The notes under the pieces were generated by a model. It saw only the letters and a list, made by a program, of their open reading frames with translations, was not told the origin of the DNA and searched no databases. From CAYRQP01 sp964426545 (GTDB taxonomy: Bacteria > Fermentibacterota > Fermentibacteria > Fermentibacterales > JCC-6), in NCBI GenBank assembly GCA_964426545.1, contig CAYRQP010000011.1, positions 7,357 to 71,356 of the forward strand: DNA of 64,000 nt, written 5' to 3'. Position 1 is the stretch's first letter. Every line of letters starts with the position of its first letter. The translations under genes were made by a program, and so were the position numbers. This document shows, piece by piece, positions 27,602 through 36,115 of the stretch.

Positions 27602-28880
27602 TCAGTCAGACAGGAAAGACTTGAATAAGAAAATCAATGCAGCAATACCGCTTAAAACTCCTCCGGTTATCATCAAATAACGTGATGTATCTCTAAAGAT
27701 GAATAACAGTACTGCCACAACGACACACATGATTCCACCGACAAAATATCCGGGGGAAATACCGGATCGAATGTCCATGATCTCCACAAAGTCACTTACA
27801 TACATGGAGCCTTCCGGCAGGTCAGGGTGTCGAACTTCGTCGAAGCTGCGAATTTCCTTTTTCTTGAAGAGAGCAAGAACTTCCTGGGGTGTGTCGAGTG
27901 AGTATTCTTCGTCGGTTGAAGTAATAACGATATAAGGTTCAGCCGGTCCGACATCTTCGGAAGCAAAAGTCGATATTAAGACATCTTCTTCGTCAGTCTC
28001 TTCTTCGTCAGTCTCTTCTTCGTCAGTCTCTTCTTCGTCAGTCTCTTCTTCGTNNNNNNNNNNNNNNNNNNNNNNNNNNNNNNNNNNNNNNNNNNNNNNN
28101 NNNNNNNNNNNNNNNNNNNNNNNNNNNNNNNNNNNNNNNNNNNNNNNNNNNNNCAGTCTCTTCTTCGTCAGTCTCTTCTTCGTCAGTCTCTTCTTCGTCA
28201 GTCTCTTCCTCGTCAGTCTCTTCCTCGTCAGTCTCTTCCTCGTCAGTCTCTTCCTCAGCAGCGGCTTCTTCGAATAAGGCTTCCTCTTCAGCTGCATCTC
28301 TGGCTTCAACGGCTTCGGTAGGCCAGAGACTCTCTTCGAATTCTCCGCATTCGAGAATTGGTTCCCATTCTCCGTCATCAATCGAGATTTCTGTTTCCAG
28401 CGGGATTCTTGAATTTTTAATCCACTCTACAAGAGCATCCATCGACCCGGGGAGATATTCTCTCCCGTCGATTCTCAGTTTTGGTGGAATAACAATCGGT
28501 TCATCAGGAACCGGGTCCTTAAGAAATGGGGCAAGTTCAGGTGAAGCAATGCCAAGCATGCCCCCAGGTGGGGTTTGGGGACCTTCGATTTTTACATCTT
28601 TGGTAAGTCTTCCCTGACGAGTCCACTTTAGGACTGTTTCCCAGTCATGGGCTATGAACTCCCCGTTCTTCTGGGTCACGGTCCACCAGTTGGCCGGGTC
28701 GAGTATTTTTGTTAACTCAACATTATCCGCCACAGGAATCCATTCGTCATCACCGGCCTGGCGATATTCATCCTCCAGGCTGATATGAAAGTTGATTGCC
28801 CATTCCAGTAGTTCCACCCAACCGTTAGCCCGGTATCTTTCGCCATCATGCTTAAGTTCATAGATTTTGACATCAGTCAT
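27602..28880 (-). CDS. Membrane protein with ETDEE repeats and GYF_2-like domains, interrupted by an assembly gap
   Basis: One gene split in the sequence by 100 N at 28054-28153; since 100 is not a multiple of 3, the two halves fall in different frames. The N-terminal half (from ATG 28880) has three modules that look like GYF_2 or adapter domains, at about residues 4-52, 65-100 and 128-178 (for example EYLPGSMDALVEWIKNSRIP). Then comes a tract of E-E-E-T-D repeats of unknown true length. The C-terminal half ends in two membrane segments (FVGGIMCVVVAVLLFIF and MITGGVLSGIAALIFLF). The product is thus a cytoplasmic multi-domain protein with a C-terminal membrane anchor. The function is unknown. 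Confidence 0.75.
27985..28250. repeat. 15-base tandem repeat encoding ETDEE, collapsed in assembly
   Basis: The unit CAGTCTCTTCTTCGT (variant CAGTCTCTTCCTCGT) is repeated on both sides of the N run, about 4.5 copies to the left (27985-28053) and about 6.5 to the right (28154-28250). The variants cluster at the right end. Perfect copies next to the gap explain why assembly failed; the real copy number is unknown. Confidence 0.95.
28054..28153. other. Assembly gap (100 N)
   Basis: Exactly 100 undetermined bases placed in the middle of the ETDEE tandem repeat. The round length means it is a placeholder and not a measured distance, so the reading frame across it should be ignored. Confidence 0.99.
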
Positions 28881-28922
28881 GGTTCCCCCTATATATTTGA
28901 GAAAATTTCATATACATAATGA

Positions 28923-28951
28923 AAAATACTTATATGTAAGCGATTAGTCAA
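28923..28951 (-). promoter_or_regulatory. Sigma-70-like promoter of the repeat-protein/phosphorylase/pilB operon
   Basis: On the minus strand TTGACT (28951-28946) and TATTTT (28928-28923) are 17 bases apart, about 42 bases before the ATG at 28880. GGGGGA lies just before the start codon. This is the only sizeable gap before a long run of overlapping genes down to the YbhN-like gene, so it probably drives that operon. Confidence 0.5.
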
Positions 28952-28995
28952 TCACACACGGATAGTATATTCAAGAATTGATTTGGCCATATATC

Positions 28996-29733
28996 CTAAG
29001 TATCGGTAACTTGCCCGGATGCTCTGTCTACAAGCGCTCTATCAATCTCATCGAATATGTTTACGGCGGCTTTTCTTGGATTCTCCGCCCTTGTAATAGG
29101 TCTTCCTACAACAAGCGATGAAGACCCATCGAATATTGCTTTGTACGGTGTTGTTACACGTCGCTGGTCATCATGGGACGTTCCGGCAGGTCTGACCCCC
29201 GGAGTGACAATAAGAAAATCTTCACCCGCAGCAGAACGCACATCTTTTGCTTCCGACGGTGAACATACAACTCCGTCGAGGCCTGCGTCCTGTACCATCG
29301 AAGCCATTCTCAAAACGGCATCACCTGGATTGCCTGCTATACCAAGCATAGAAAGATCATCGTCTGACAAACTGGTGAGTATGGTTACGGCAATAACCTT
29401 TGTCCTTCCGGATGCTGCTTCTGCAGCAGCTCTCATCATTGCCATGCCGCCGGAAGCATGAATGTTCATTATGTCAGGTTCCCACTGGCAGGCAGAGCAC
29501 ACAGCACCTGCAACCGTGAAAGGTATGTCGTGAAATTTGAGGTCGAGGAATAGGGAAAACCCCACTTCCTTAATCTGTTCGAGGAGTTTGGGTCCTCTTC
29601 TCACAAAAAGTTCAAGCCCTATCTTAACGCCTATCGGAAGACCCTCGAGCGTCTTTAGAAATTCACCCGGCGACTCACCCTGTTCACTCGTCAATGCCAC
29701 ATAGATCCTTGTTGTACTTTCACTGCTATTCAT
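28996..29733 (-). CDS. pyrF: Orotidine 5'-phosphate decarboxylase
   Basis: A 245-residue TIM barrel that decarboxylates OMP to UMP, the last step of de novo pyrimidine synthesis. The active-site motif DLKFHDIPFTVAGAV is at about 64-78, with the Asp-Lys-x-x-Asp arrangement intact. Phosphate-binding loops are visible as TPGVRPAG near 180 and VVGRPITRAENP near 215. It is the last gene of the pyr operon and overlaps the RlpA-like gene by 8 bases. The length fits the shorter bacterial group I enzymes. Confidence 0.95.
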   Translation of the reverse strand: MNSSESTTRIYVALTSEQGESPGEFLKTLEGLPIGVKIGLELFVRRGPKLLEQIKEVGFSLFLDLKFHDIPFTVAGAVCSACQWEPDIMNIHASGGMAMMRAAAEAASGRTKVIAVTILTSLSDDDLSMLGIAGNPGDAVLRMASMVQDAGLDGVVCSPSEAKDVRSAAGEDFLIVTPGVRPAGTSHDDQRRVTTPYKAIFDGSSSLVVGRPITRAENPRKAAVNIFDEIDRALVDRASGQVTDT

Positions 29734-30136
29734 ATTCCACCGCCGTAATCAAAACTTCTGCTATTCCGCTGTCTATCATATCCAGTTCTTCAGCTGCACC
29801 GACTGAAAGGTCTATTATTCTACCACCTACATAAGGCCCCCTGTCCGTCACCCTGACCAGCACTTCCTCCCCGTTATCGAGGTTCTTTACGAGTAACACA
29901 GTATTGAATGGCAGAGTGAGATGTGCACAGGTAAGTCCGTTCATGTCATATACTTCACCATTTGCCGTGAGTCTGCCATGAAACCCCGGACCGTAAAATG
30001 ATGCCGTTCCCCTCTGCTGAAATCCTGCTGCGGAGATAACCGCGGACAGCCCCCCGTCTCTATAAACAGGTTCAGAGATTACCGAACAGGACGACAAAAG
30101 AAGTAGGAATGAAATGATGGTGAGTATTCTTTTCAT
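29726..30136 (-). CDS. rlpA: RlpA-like lipoprotein (double-psi beta-barrel)
   Basis: A 136-residue lipoprotein, MKRILTIISFLLLLSSC with lipobox LSSC (C17), followed by a double-psi beta-barrel domain at about 38-133. The RlpA features GTASFYGPGFHGRLTANGE, LTCAHLTLPFNTVLLV and VRVTDRGPY are all present, including the catalytic-type His and Asp. Septal RlpA proteins are lytic transglycosylases acting on denuded glycan; this copy lacks the SPOR domain and so may not target the septum the same way. It sits between pyrD and pyrF with 4- and 8-base overlaps, an unusual place for a wall enzyme. Confidence 0.9.
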   Translation of the reverse strand: MKRILTIISFLLLLSSCSVISEPVYRDGGLSAVISAAGFQQRGTASFYGPGFHGRLTANGEVYDMNGLTCAHLTLPFNTVLLVKNLDNGEEVLVRVTDRGPYVGGRIIDLSVGAAEELDMIDSGIAEVLITAVEYE

Positions 30137-31017
30137 TGACTGCTATCTTCCAGGAGTCGATGCATTTCCTTCCACAGTTCTTCAGATACACCCGGCTTTC
30201 TCATCAGCAAAGTACCTATTTCTACCATTCTCGCCCCTGCTGCCATCAGTTCGAGTATGTCTTCAGCCTTTCCCACACCACCTGATGCCAGAACAGGAAT
30301 ACGCAGTGCTTCTGATACCTGAAATACCCTCGCAACAGTCATTGGAAGCAATGCCGGAGATGTATATCCGCCGGCTCCCCGCGCCAGCGCAGGTGTAGCG
30401 GTTTTCCAGTCGAGTTTCATGCCCAGGAATGTATTGCATACTGTCACTGCATCGGCACCGGCTTCCTCAGCTGCTAGGGCCGACTGAACGATGTCTCCCG
30501 CATTGGGGGTGAGTTTTACGCTGAAAGGCTTTTCGGTGACATTCCGCACGAGCTTTGTTACTGTTTCAACCATTTGGGGAGAAGCACCGAATGCAACACC
30601 GCCTGCTTTCACGTTCGGGCAGGAGACATTGATCTCATATCCCATTGGAATAGGGGAAGTTTCGAGTTTCTCGACTACGAGAGCAAAATCAGATGCTGTT
30701 CTACCGGCAACATTTATAATCAATTCACATGGTAGGTCTGCAGTCTGCGGAAGGACTGTCTCAATAATCTCATCGACTCCGGGATTGGCAAGTCCTATCG
30801 AATTAAGAAGACCAAACTCTGTTTCAGCAATACGGGGAGGCGGATTACCCGGGCGGTGTTCCGGTGTCACTGCTTTGGAGATAACTGCAGCAACACCTTC
30901 GAGGTAATTCATCTTTAACAGTTCGAGTCCGAATCCCGCGGTTCCCGATGCCAGCATTATGGGTGAGTTGAATTGCTTTCCCCAGAGTTCACGGTGAAGT
31001 GATACTTTATCCATCAA
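30133..31017 (-). CDS. pyrD: Dihydroorotate dehydrogenase B, catalytic subunit
   Basis: A 294-residue FMN-dependent TIM barrel of class 1B, oxidising dihydroorotate to orotate. The active-site Cys lies in EINVSCPNVKAGG (about 129-141), as expected for class 1, where class 2 enzymes use Ser. The FMN-binding AVTVCNTFLGMKLDW and VLASGGVGKAEDILELM segments are present. It lies 11 bases after pyrK, its electron-transfer partner, and overlaps the rlpA-like gene by 4 bases. The neighbour confirms that this is the NAD-linked 1B form. Confidence 0.95.
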   Translation of the reverse strand: MMDKVSLHRELWGKQFNSPIMLASGTAGFGLELLKMNYLEGVAAVISKAVTPEHRPGNPPPRIAETEFGLLNSIGLANPGVDEIIETVLPQTADLPCELIINVAGRTASDFALVVEKLETSPIPMGYEINVSCPNVKAGGVAFGASPQMVETVTKLVRNVTEKPFSVKLTPNAGDIVQSALAAEEAGADAVTVCNTFLGMKLDWKTATPALARGAGGYTSPALLPMTVARVFQVSEALRIPVLASGGVGKAEDILELMAAGARMVEIGTLLMRKPGVSEELWKEMHRLLEDSSQ

Positions 31018-31028
31018 TCGACTCCTTT

Positions 31029-31811
31029 CTAGGAAGACCAGTCGATCAAGTCCGAATTAAATACAGGACCGTCTGTACAGCACTTGCCGTATGTACCGTC
31101 AGAAAGCAGTATTGCACACCCTTCGCATACACCCCAGCCGCATCCCATGCGAGCCTCTGCGGATATCTGAATACTTCCGTTGTAATGAACAGGAATGTTC
31201 CTTATGACAGCCTTCATCATGGCGACGGGTCCGCACACTGCAACATTTTCGACCACATTCCAGGGTACATCATGCATGAGTTCTGTTACAAGCCCCTGTC
31301 TGTCCGAACTGCCGTCTTCTGTAATCAGTGTACAGGCAGCATTTTCAAGGGGGAGTAATTTGTCTTTTGTCGATGCACCGAGAAGAACAGTTTCACAATC
31401 GACATTATCGATCAAAAATGGAAAGCCGGCAGCTCCAAGACCGCCGCCGATCAGTAACCACTTTCTGGGATGAAGTTCGAAACCGTGTCCGCAGGGACCC
31501 AGCACCTGAATATCCGTACCCTTTTCGACTTTCGAAAGTATTGCCGTTCCCCTTCCAACGACTTCGAAGAGTATTTCTACTATGTGCTTATCGTAAAGTA
31601 TTCTGCTTATTGTAATCGGTCGGCGTGTTACCGGAAACGGTCCTGGTGAAATGTCTATCTGCAGGAATTGTCCCGGATATGCAGCAGCGAAGAAGCGGTC
31701 GTCCCCGCAACGTAGCATCATTTTAAATATACCCGGAAGAATCTCATTGATATCGGTAACAGTCATGCATATATCCATGGGAATGCTGGTCTGCATGTCA
31801 TTCATCTTCAT
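31029..31811 (-). CDS. pyrK: Dihydroorotate dehydrogenase B, electron transfer subunit
   Basis: A 260-residue ferredoxin-reductase-like subunit that passes electrons from PyrD to NAD via FAD and a [2Fe-2S] cluster. The FAD-binding RRPITISRI-type motif lies at about 60-68, the NAD-binding GGGLGAAGFPFL at about 118-129, and the cluster cysteines in CGWGVCEGCAILLSDGTYGK followed by CCTDGP at about 222-246. The ATG overlaps the end of the upstream lipoprotein gene by 14 bases; ATG codons at 31805 and 31796 are alternatives. Confidence 0.94.
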   Translation of the reverse strand: MKMNDMQTSIPMDICMTVTDINEILPGIFKMMLRCGDDRFFAAAYPGQFLQIDISPGPFPVTRRPITISRILYDKHIVEILFEVVGRGTAILSKVEKGTDIQVLGPCGHGFELHPRKWLLIGGGLGAAGFPFLIDNVDCETVLLGASTKDKLLPLENAACTLITEDGSSDRQGLVTELMHDVPWNVVENVAVCGPVAMMKAVIRNIPVHYNGSIQISAEARMGCGWGVCEGCAILLSDGTYGKCCTDGPVFNSDLIDWSS

Positions 31812-33417
31812 TTTCCTCCCCGCCCAGTCTCATTACTGCAGCTTCACCTTCTTCTGTTTTTGGATATTCTTCCGACAGTTCCAGCAGGTAGTCTTCGAGA
31901 ACATCGGCATCGACAGATGCCGTTCTTTCACCTGCAATATAGGCAGCCCAGAGAACTTCATTGCGAATCATCCGGCTCCATGGGGAATCGAGCAGGGCAT
32001 CCAGAGATTCCCATGCCTGTTCGTATCTGCCGTTTTCAATATTCTCCCACGCAATACACAGGGCGACAGATGGTCTTTCTTCGTAGCCGTCCCCCCTCTC
32101 GAGTCCAAGTCTTTCTTCTATCGAAGTAGCAAGGTCTCCCTCTGATGACAACTCATATGCAGTCAGGAGCATCACTTCAGCGGAATCAGCATCGACATCC
32201 GGGATATTAGCCAGTATTGTCAAAGCAAGAGCACGCTCCATGTCGGATGCATCCATCGAAAGTACCGTAAGTTCTTCAATGGCTCGTTCGTCTGAATACC
32301 CATAGAGATCGATTCTCTTTTCCGCTATCATAAGACGCAATATGTCTATTTCAGATTCGTCAGTTTCCGATAATTCATTGGTGTAATCATACAGTCGCTG
32401 CAGGTGATGGAGTCTTCCCTCGCCAATGCGTATCCAGACATAATCTCCGGGTCTGTTTTTGAGTTCAGTCAGCACATCGATAGCTTCTTCTATCCTGTCA
32501 CAATACTCCAGAAGCAAAGCTCTTCTGTAAAGTGCTTCTGTTCCCCACTCACGCACATTGTCAAGTTCGGTTGCACTTGAATATGATTGAAGCGCTCCTG
32601 TAGTATCTTCGTCCAACTCCAGTGCAAAACCGTTTAGAAGCGCAATCTGAGCTAACTCGACATCAGACCTGTATCCCGCAAGAAGTACGTCGAGTACGGA
32701 GGCTGCTTCAGACGGCTTACCTGCCTTTAGATATCCGTCTGCCGCTGCTGTGTAAGCCCGGAACCGTCCCTTGCCGCGTCCGAACATATCTCCCGCTTCG
32801 ATGGACACTACAGCACCGCTGTCCGGATAACCCGCTTCGATAAGACACTGTCCCAGAATCAGATTTAACTCGGCAGCGAGACTATCGGAACCCGGTGTCT
32901 GCAATGTATCGATTACAGCAATCGCCTGCTCGTGGAGACCTCTCAGTATGAGAACTTCTATCAGCAGTAATTTCGCTGTGAAATATCTTTCTGTATTCTC
33001 TGTTGATACTTCCGCAAAAGACTCCTCTGCTTCATTTAGTCTGAGAAGCTCCATTGCCGCAAGCCCGTGCCCTATATGTGCACGCTCCCGTATTTCTATA
33101 TCCTCAGTGAGACTTATTGCAGATGTGTAAGCCATCATAGCTTCTTCGAAATCAGATGTTCCGCTTCCTGTAAGAGTTCTTTTCCCAAGAAGATACAGGG
33201 CATCACCGAGAAGCAGCTGAGCATCATCCACCCAGCGGCTCGACGAGTAATCAGTCAGTATTCTTGTTGCTCCTTCTACAGCTTCCTCGAGATAATTCTG
33301 TTCGGTTGCAGACGGGTAATCAGGACTAAGTAGAGAGAGCTTTAGGGCATCATCATAACTTTTCTGTGCATTGTAGAATGTATTGAAATAAGCACAGGAC
33401 ATGAGAACCAGCAGCAC
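31798..33417 (-). CDS. TPR-rich lipoprotein inside the pyr operon
   Basis: The GTG at 33417 gives 539 residues beginning MLLVLMSCAYFNTFYNAQ, a very short signal before a lipobox-like VLMSC. The frame is open for 11 further codons, which would give a much better lipoprotein signal (LLRKLIPGCTVLLVLMSC) from a CTG at 33444 or ATT at 33450, preceded by AGGG and overlapping the pyrC stop. The YFNTFYNA motif after the Cys, then many helical repeats, resembles BamD/TPR lipoproteins of FCB-type bacteria. The mature protein is acidic with about ten TPR-like units. It lies between pyrC and pyrK and is co-translated with both. Confidence 0.8.
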   Translation of the reverse strand: MLLVLMSCAYFNTFYNAQKSYDDALKLSLLSPDYPSATEQNYLEEAVEGATRILTDYSSSRWVDDAQLLLGDALYLLGKRTLTGSGTSDFEEAMMAYTSAISLTEDIEIRERAHIGHGLAAMELLRLNEAEESFAEVSTENTERYFTAKLLLIEVLILRGLHEQAIAVIDTLQTPGSDSLAAELNLILGQCLIEAGYPDSGAVVSIEAGDMFGRGKGRFRAYTAAADGYLKAGKPSEAASVLDVLLAGYRSDVELAQIALLNGFALELDEDTTGALQSYSSATELDNVREWGTEALYRRALLLEYCDRIEEAIDVLTELKNRPGDYVWIRIGEGRLHHLQRLYDYTNELSETDESEIDILRLMIAEKRIDLYGYSDERAIEELTVLSMDASDMERALALTILANIPDVDADSAEVMLLTAYELSSEGDLATSIEERLGLERGDGYEERPSVALCIAWENIENGRYEQAWESLDALLDSPWSRMIRNEVLWAAYIAGERTASVDADVLEDYLLELSEEYPKTEEGEAAVMRLGGEENEDE

Positions 33418-33440
33418 TGTACAACCGGGGATTAGTTTTC

Positions 33441-34745
33441 TCAGCAGAATTCACCGTCCCTGTAGATTAATCTCTTCTTCCAGACGGCAGCAACTCTTCC
33501 ATTCAAAGGAACTGCAAGAAATGGGGTGTTCTCTGATTTGGAAAAGGTACCGACAGCCTTGATAGTATATGCAATTTCCGGGTCGAAAAGTACGACATCT
33601 GCATTGCTTCCGGACCTCAGGGTTTTCTCCCCGGCATTAAGGATGAAATTCGGAGATGATGACAGTAATGAAAGGACTTTCAGAAGCGGCATTCCCCCTC
33701 TGTAATGCAGAATATCCAGCGTTACAGGAAGAAGGGTCTCAAGTCCGGTAATTCCAAAAGCAGCTTCAGCAAGCGGTTTTGCTTTTAGCCGGACAGCATG
33801 CGGTGCATGATCACTTGCCACAGCATCAACACAGCCGGAGAGTACAAGTTCGACGAGTTCTCTTCTGCTTTCGCAACTTCTCAGTGGCGGGTTCATTTTG
33901 GCATTCACCCCATGTTCTGGTAAAGCACTTTCATCAAGTGCCAGATGATGGGGAGTAACATCGCAGGTTACATTGAGCCCTTCTTCTTTGGCTGCAGCGG
34001 CAAGTTTCACGCTTTCGGGTGAAGAAAGGTGTGTAAGATGAAGTCTACCGCCTGTATTTCTCAATAACCGGATGCATCTCCGAACATCTTCTGTCTCTGT
34101 CGACTCCGGAATTCCCCCGACATTCAGCTGTTCTGCGATCTGTCCGCTGTTGACAGCCCCCTGAACCGATAGGGGAACCTCAGGATGCTCGATTACCAGA
34201 CCGCTGAAGAGAGCCGTTTGCTTTAACGCATCCGTAAGAACGCGGTCGTCATGGACCGGATTCCCGTCATCTGAAAATGAATCCGCACCGCAATCGTGAA
34301 GCAGATTGAAATCGACGGACTCACGCCCACCTCTTCCTTTCGACACACACGGTATGGGAATTGCTTTGGTCAATCCGATATCTCGGCTTCTTTCAAGCAG
34401 GTCTCTTATGGTGTTGGGAGAATCCATCGGCGGCGATGTGTTCGGCATGACACCGACTGTTGTAATCCCACCCGCAACAGCAGCCCTCAATCCTGTTTCG
34501 AGGGTTTCTGATTCTTCTGCTCCGGGTTCACGGAGATGAACATGCATGTCTGTAAGCCCGGGAAACAGCCATTTTCCGGTACCGTCGATTTCGATAATTT
34601 CTGCATCTCCGGGAGTAACAGTTTCCGCATCGGCGATCTTACCATCCTCGATAAAAACATCCCCGATGTAATCAAGTCCAAGCCCTGGATCGAGTATTCT
34701 CACATTCCGGATCAATTGGGGACGGAGGAGTGTTCTGTCCATCAT
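33441..34745 (-). CDS. pyrC: Dihydroorotase
   Basis: A 434-residue amidohydrolase that cyclises carbamoyl aspartate to dihydroorotate. The metal-binding DMHVHLREPG is at about 65-74; the further zinc ligands fall in VIEHPE (about 188), HLTHLSSPES (about 240) and the catalytic Asp in VASDHAPHA (about 313-321). This is the class I (PyrC/AllB-like) form. The start codon lies within a GGGGACGGAGGAG inverted repeat, which provides the Shine-Dalgarno; the second ATG (34742) has the better spacing of 6 bases. It is the first gene of the pyr operon. Confidence 0.95.
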   Translation of the reverse strand: MMDRTLLRPQLIRNVRILDPGLGLDYIGDVFIEDGKIADAETVTPGDAEIIEIDGTGKWLFPGLTDMHVHLREPGAEESETLETGLRAAVAGGITTVGVMPNTSPPMDSPNTIRDLLERSRDIGLTKAIPIPCVSKGRGGRESVDFNLLHDCGADSFSDDGNPVHDDRVLTDALKQTALFSGLVIEHPEVPLSVQGAVNSGQIAEQLNVGGIPESTETEDVRRCIRLLRNTGGRLHLTHLSSPESVKLAAAAKEEGLNVTCDVTPHHLALDESALPEHGVNAKMNPPLRSCESRRELVELVLSGCVDAVASDHAPHAVRLKAKPLAEAAFGITGLETLLPVTLDILHYRGGMPLLKVLSLLSSSPNFILNAGEKTLRSGSNADVVLFDPEIAYTIKAVGTFSKSENTPFLAVPLNGRVAAVWKKRLIYRDGEFC

Positions 34746-34759
34746 ACTCCTCCGTCCCC
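34718..34759. repeat. Inverted repeat spanning the pyrC start codon
   Basis: Arms GGGGACGGAGGAGT at 34718-34731 and its exact inverse at 34746-34759 enclose a 14-base loop. On the minus strand the upstream arm ends directly before the ATG at 34745 and contains GGAGGAG, and the loop holds both candidate start codons. In mRNA the arms could pair and hide the ribosome-binding site. The same arm sequence occurs at 17779-17865. Confidence 0.88.
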
Positions 34760-34763
34760 ATCT

Positions 34764-36026
34764 TTAATCTGCATAATCTCCATCATCTTTGTCGATTTCA
34801 CCCTTGTCGGGTGCAGTTTCAGGGGTGTAGTTCTCTACGTCTGCAATTACTCTCGCCTCCTGCGGAATGTTCCAATCCTTTCTGTCTGCAATTCTCTCGA
34901 TTACAGTAGAACCGGTACCAATTGAATTGAATGCTTCGAAGAACCTGAGTGCCCATTTTTCTGTTTCATCCAGAATACGGTTCCTGTATTCATCAGGAAG
35001 AGCCATGATCAGACTGTTGAACGGAAGATTTGCCCATTTGTAGTTTCCCGAATCTCTCGGAAATCCCTTATCATCTGCCCAGGCTACGATCTGTTCCCAT
35101 AGTGCAACGGGAATCCCACTGTCATCACGTTTTACATAGGAGCCATTCTCGATAACCGCATTGCCGCTGGAGGAGTCTATTTCAAGCCCGAATACGATAT
35201 TCTGCCACAGTGTACCTACATTGCCCTTGCATATACCGTATTCCCTGAAATGCCCTACCTTGTCAAGCGGGGTTCCGCTGATTCCATGTTGTGCGATAAC
35301 AGTCCCGTATTGGGAAATGGCATCCGCTATCTCCTTTGTCCTGTCCAGATCTATTCCCTCTTTTTCTCCCTCAGATGCATCATAGGTTCCGTGTTTGGAA
35401 CCATTGGAAATGGCCAGGTAATCCGGGAAGATACCCCAACTGTTCAATCCGCCGATGAAATACTCGGCTTCTTCCACGGTCGTCAGAACTCCGGCTCCCT
35501 TTATTTCTCCCACTTCTGCTTCGAGTCCGATATACGACGGGATATGAGATGCCAGGTCTCTTGTAAACATGAGATTGTCGTAGTCGTGGTTATGCGATGC
35601 GTCGACAGCAACTGAAGTCCACCCCCCCGAGATAGCCTTCTGCACTTTATCGACGGCTTCATCCCTGTCTTCCGGTGATTTAATTGCATAGTGGTCCATG
35701 TGAAGACAATAGACAACTTCGTCTCCGAGCATGCTCGAATATGCTTCTGCAAGAAAAGGAAGGTTTTGAAAAGTAACTCCCGTGTATGTTGCTTCAGATT
35801 TAGCAAGTTCGAGAAGAACGAAGGAGTCCGCCTTCTTTGCAGCACGCAGAATTCCAAAGGCACTGAGCGGGCTCCGTATGTTGCAGGCCATCACAATGGA
35901 TTTTCTTTCCCTCGCAACTGCAGTAATGTCCTTTCCGCTTACAAGAGCACATCGGCTGTTCGGGAAGGCATTTCGAACGTTTAACGGTCTATACCGGAGA
36001 AATTCGTTATATTTGTTTTTGTTCAT
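34764..36026 (-). CDS. fba: Class II fructose-bisphosphate aldolase
   Basis: I choose the ATG at 36026, with AAAGG about 8 bases upstream, over an in-frame ATG 63 bases earlier. The 420-residue protein has the class II aldolase motifs: zinc-binding CLHMDHYAIK with the DH pair at about 108-117, EAEVGEIKGAG near 170, SNGSKHGTYD near 210 and AQHGISGTP near 247. It cleaves or forms fructose 1,6-bisphosphate in glycolysis or gluconeogenesis; the longer and more divergent sequence leaves open another ketose-bisphosphate substrate. Its stop lies 5 bases from the repeat at the pyrC start, and it is divergent from ktrB. Confidence 0.85.
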   Translation of the reverse strand: MNKNKYNEFLRYRPLNVRNAFPNSRCALVSGKDITAVARERKSIVMACNIRSPLSAFGILRAAKKADSFVLLELAKSEATYTGVTFQNLPFLAEAYSSMLGDEVVYCLHMDHYAIKSPEDRDEAVDKVQKAISGGWTSVAVDASHNHDYDNLMFTRDLASHIPSYIGLEAEVGEIKGAGVLTTVEEAEYFIGGLNSWGIFPDYLAISNGSKHGTYDASEGEKEGIDLDRTKEIADAISQYGTVIAQHGISGTPLDKVGHFREYGICKGNVGTLWQNIVFGLEIDSSSGNAVIENGSYVKRDDSGIPVALWEQIVAWADDKGFPRDSGNYKWANLPFNSLIMALPDEYRNRILDETEKWALRFFEAFNSIGTGSTVIERIADRKDWNIPQEARVIADVENYTPETAPDKGEIDKDDGDYAD

Positions 36027-36115
36027 TGGGTTTACCTTTCGTTTCCGGTGTTCGTAACAACAGCGACTTTGTTGGTTGTTAATATGCAAAATATACTATC
36101 CGGGAGGTATAGGTT

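Noticed and set aside
27985..28250. Short regular repeats that could suggest a CRISPR array
   Set aside because: The units are contiguous 15-mers without spacers and encode an in-frame pentapeptide; there are no cas genes.
36069..36097. TTGTTG and TATACT with a 17-base spacer before ktrB
   Set aside because: The spacing is ideal, but transcription would start near 36104, inside the Shine-Dalgarno at 36102-36107, so I do not list it as a promoter.
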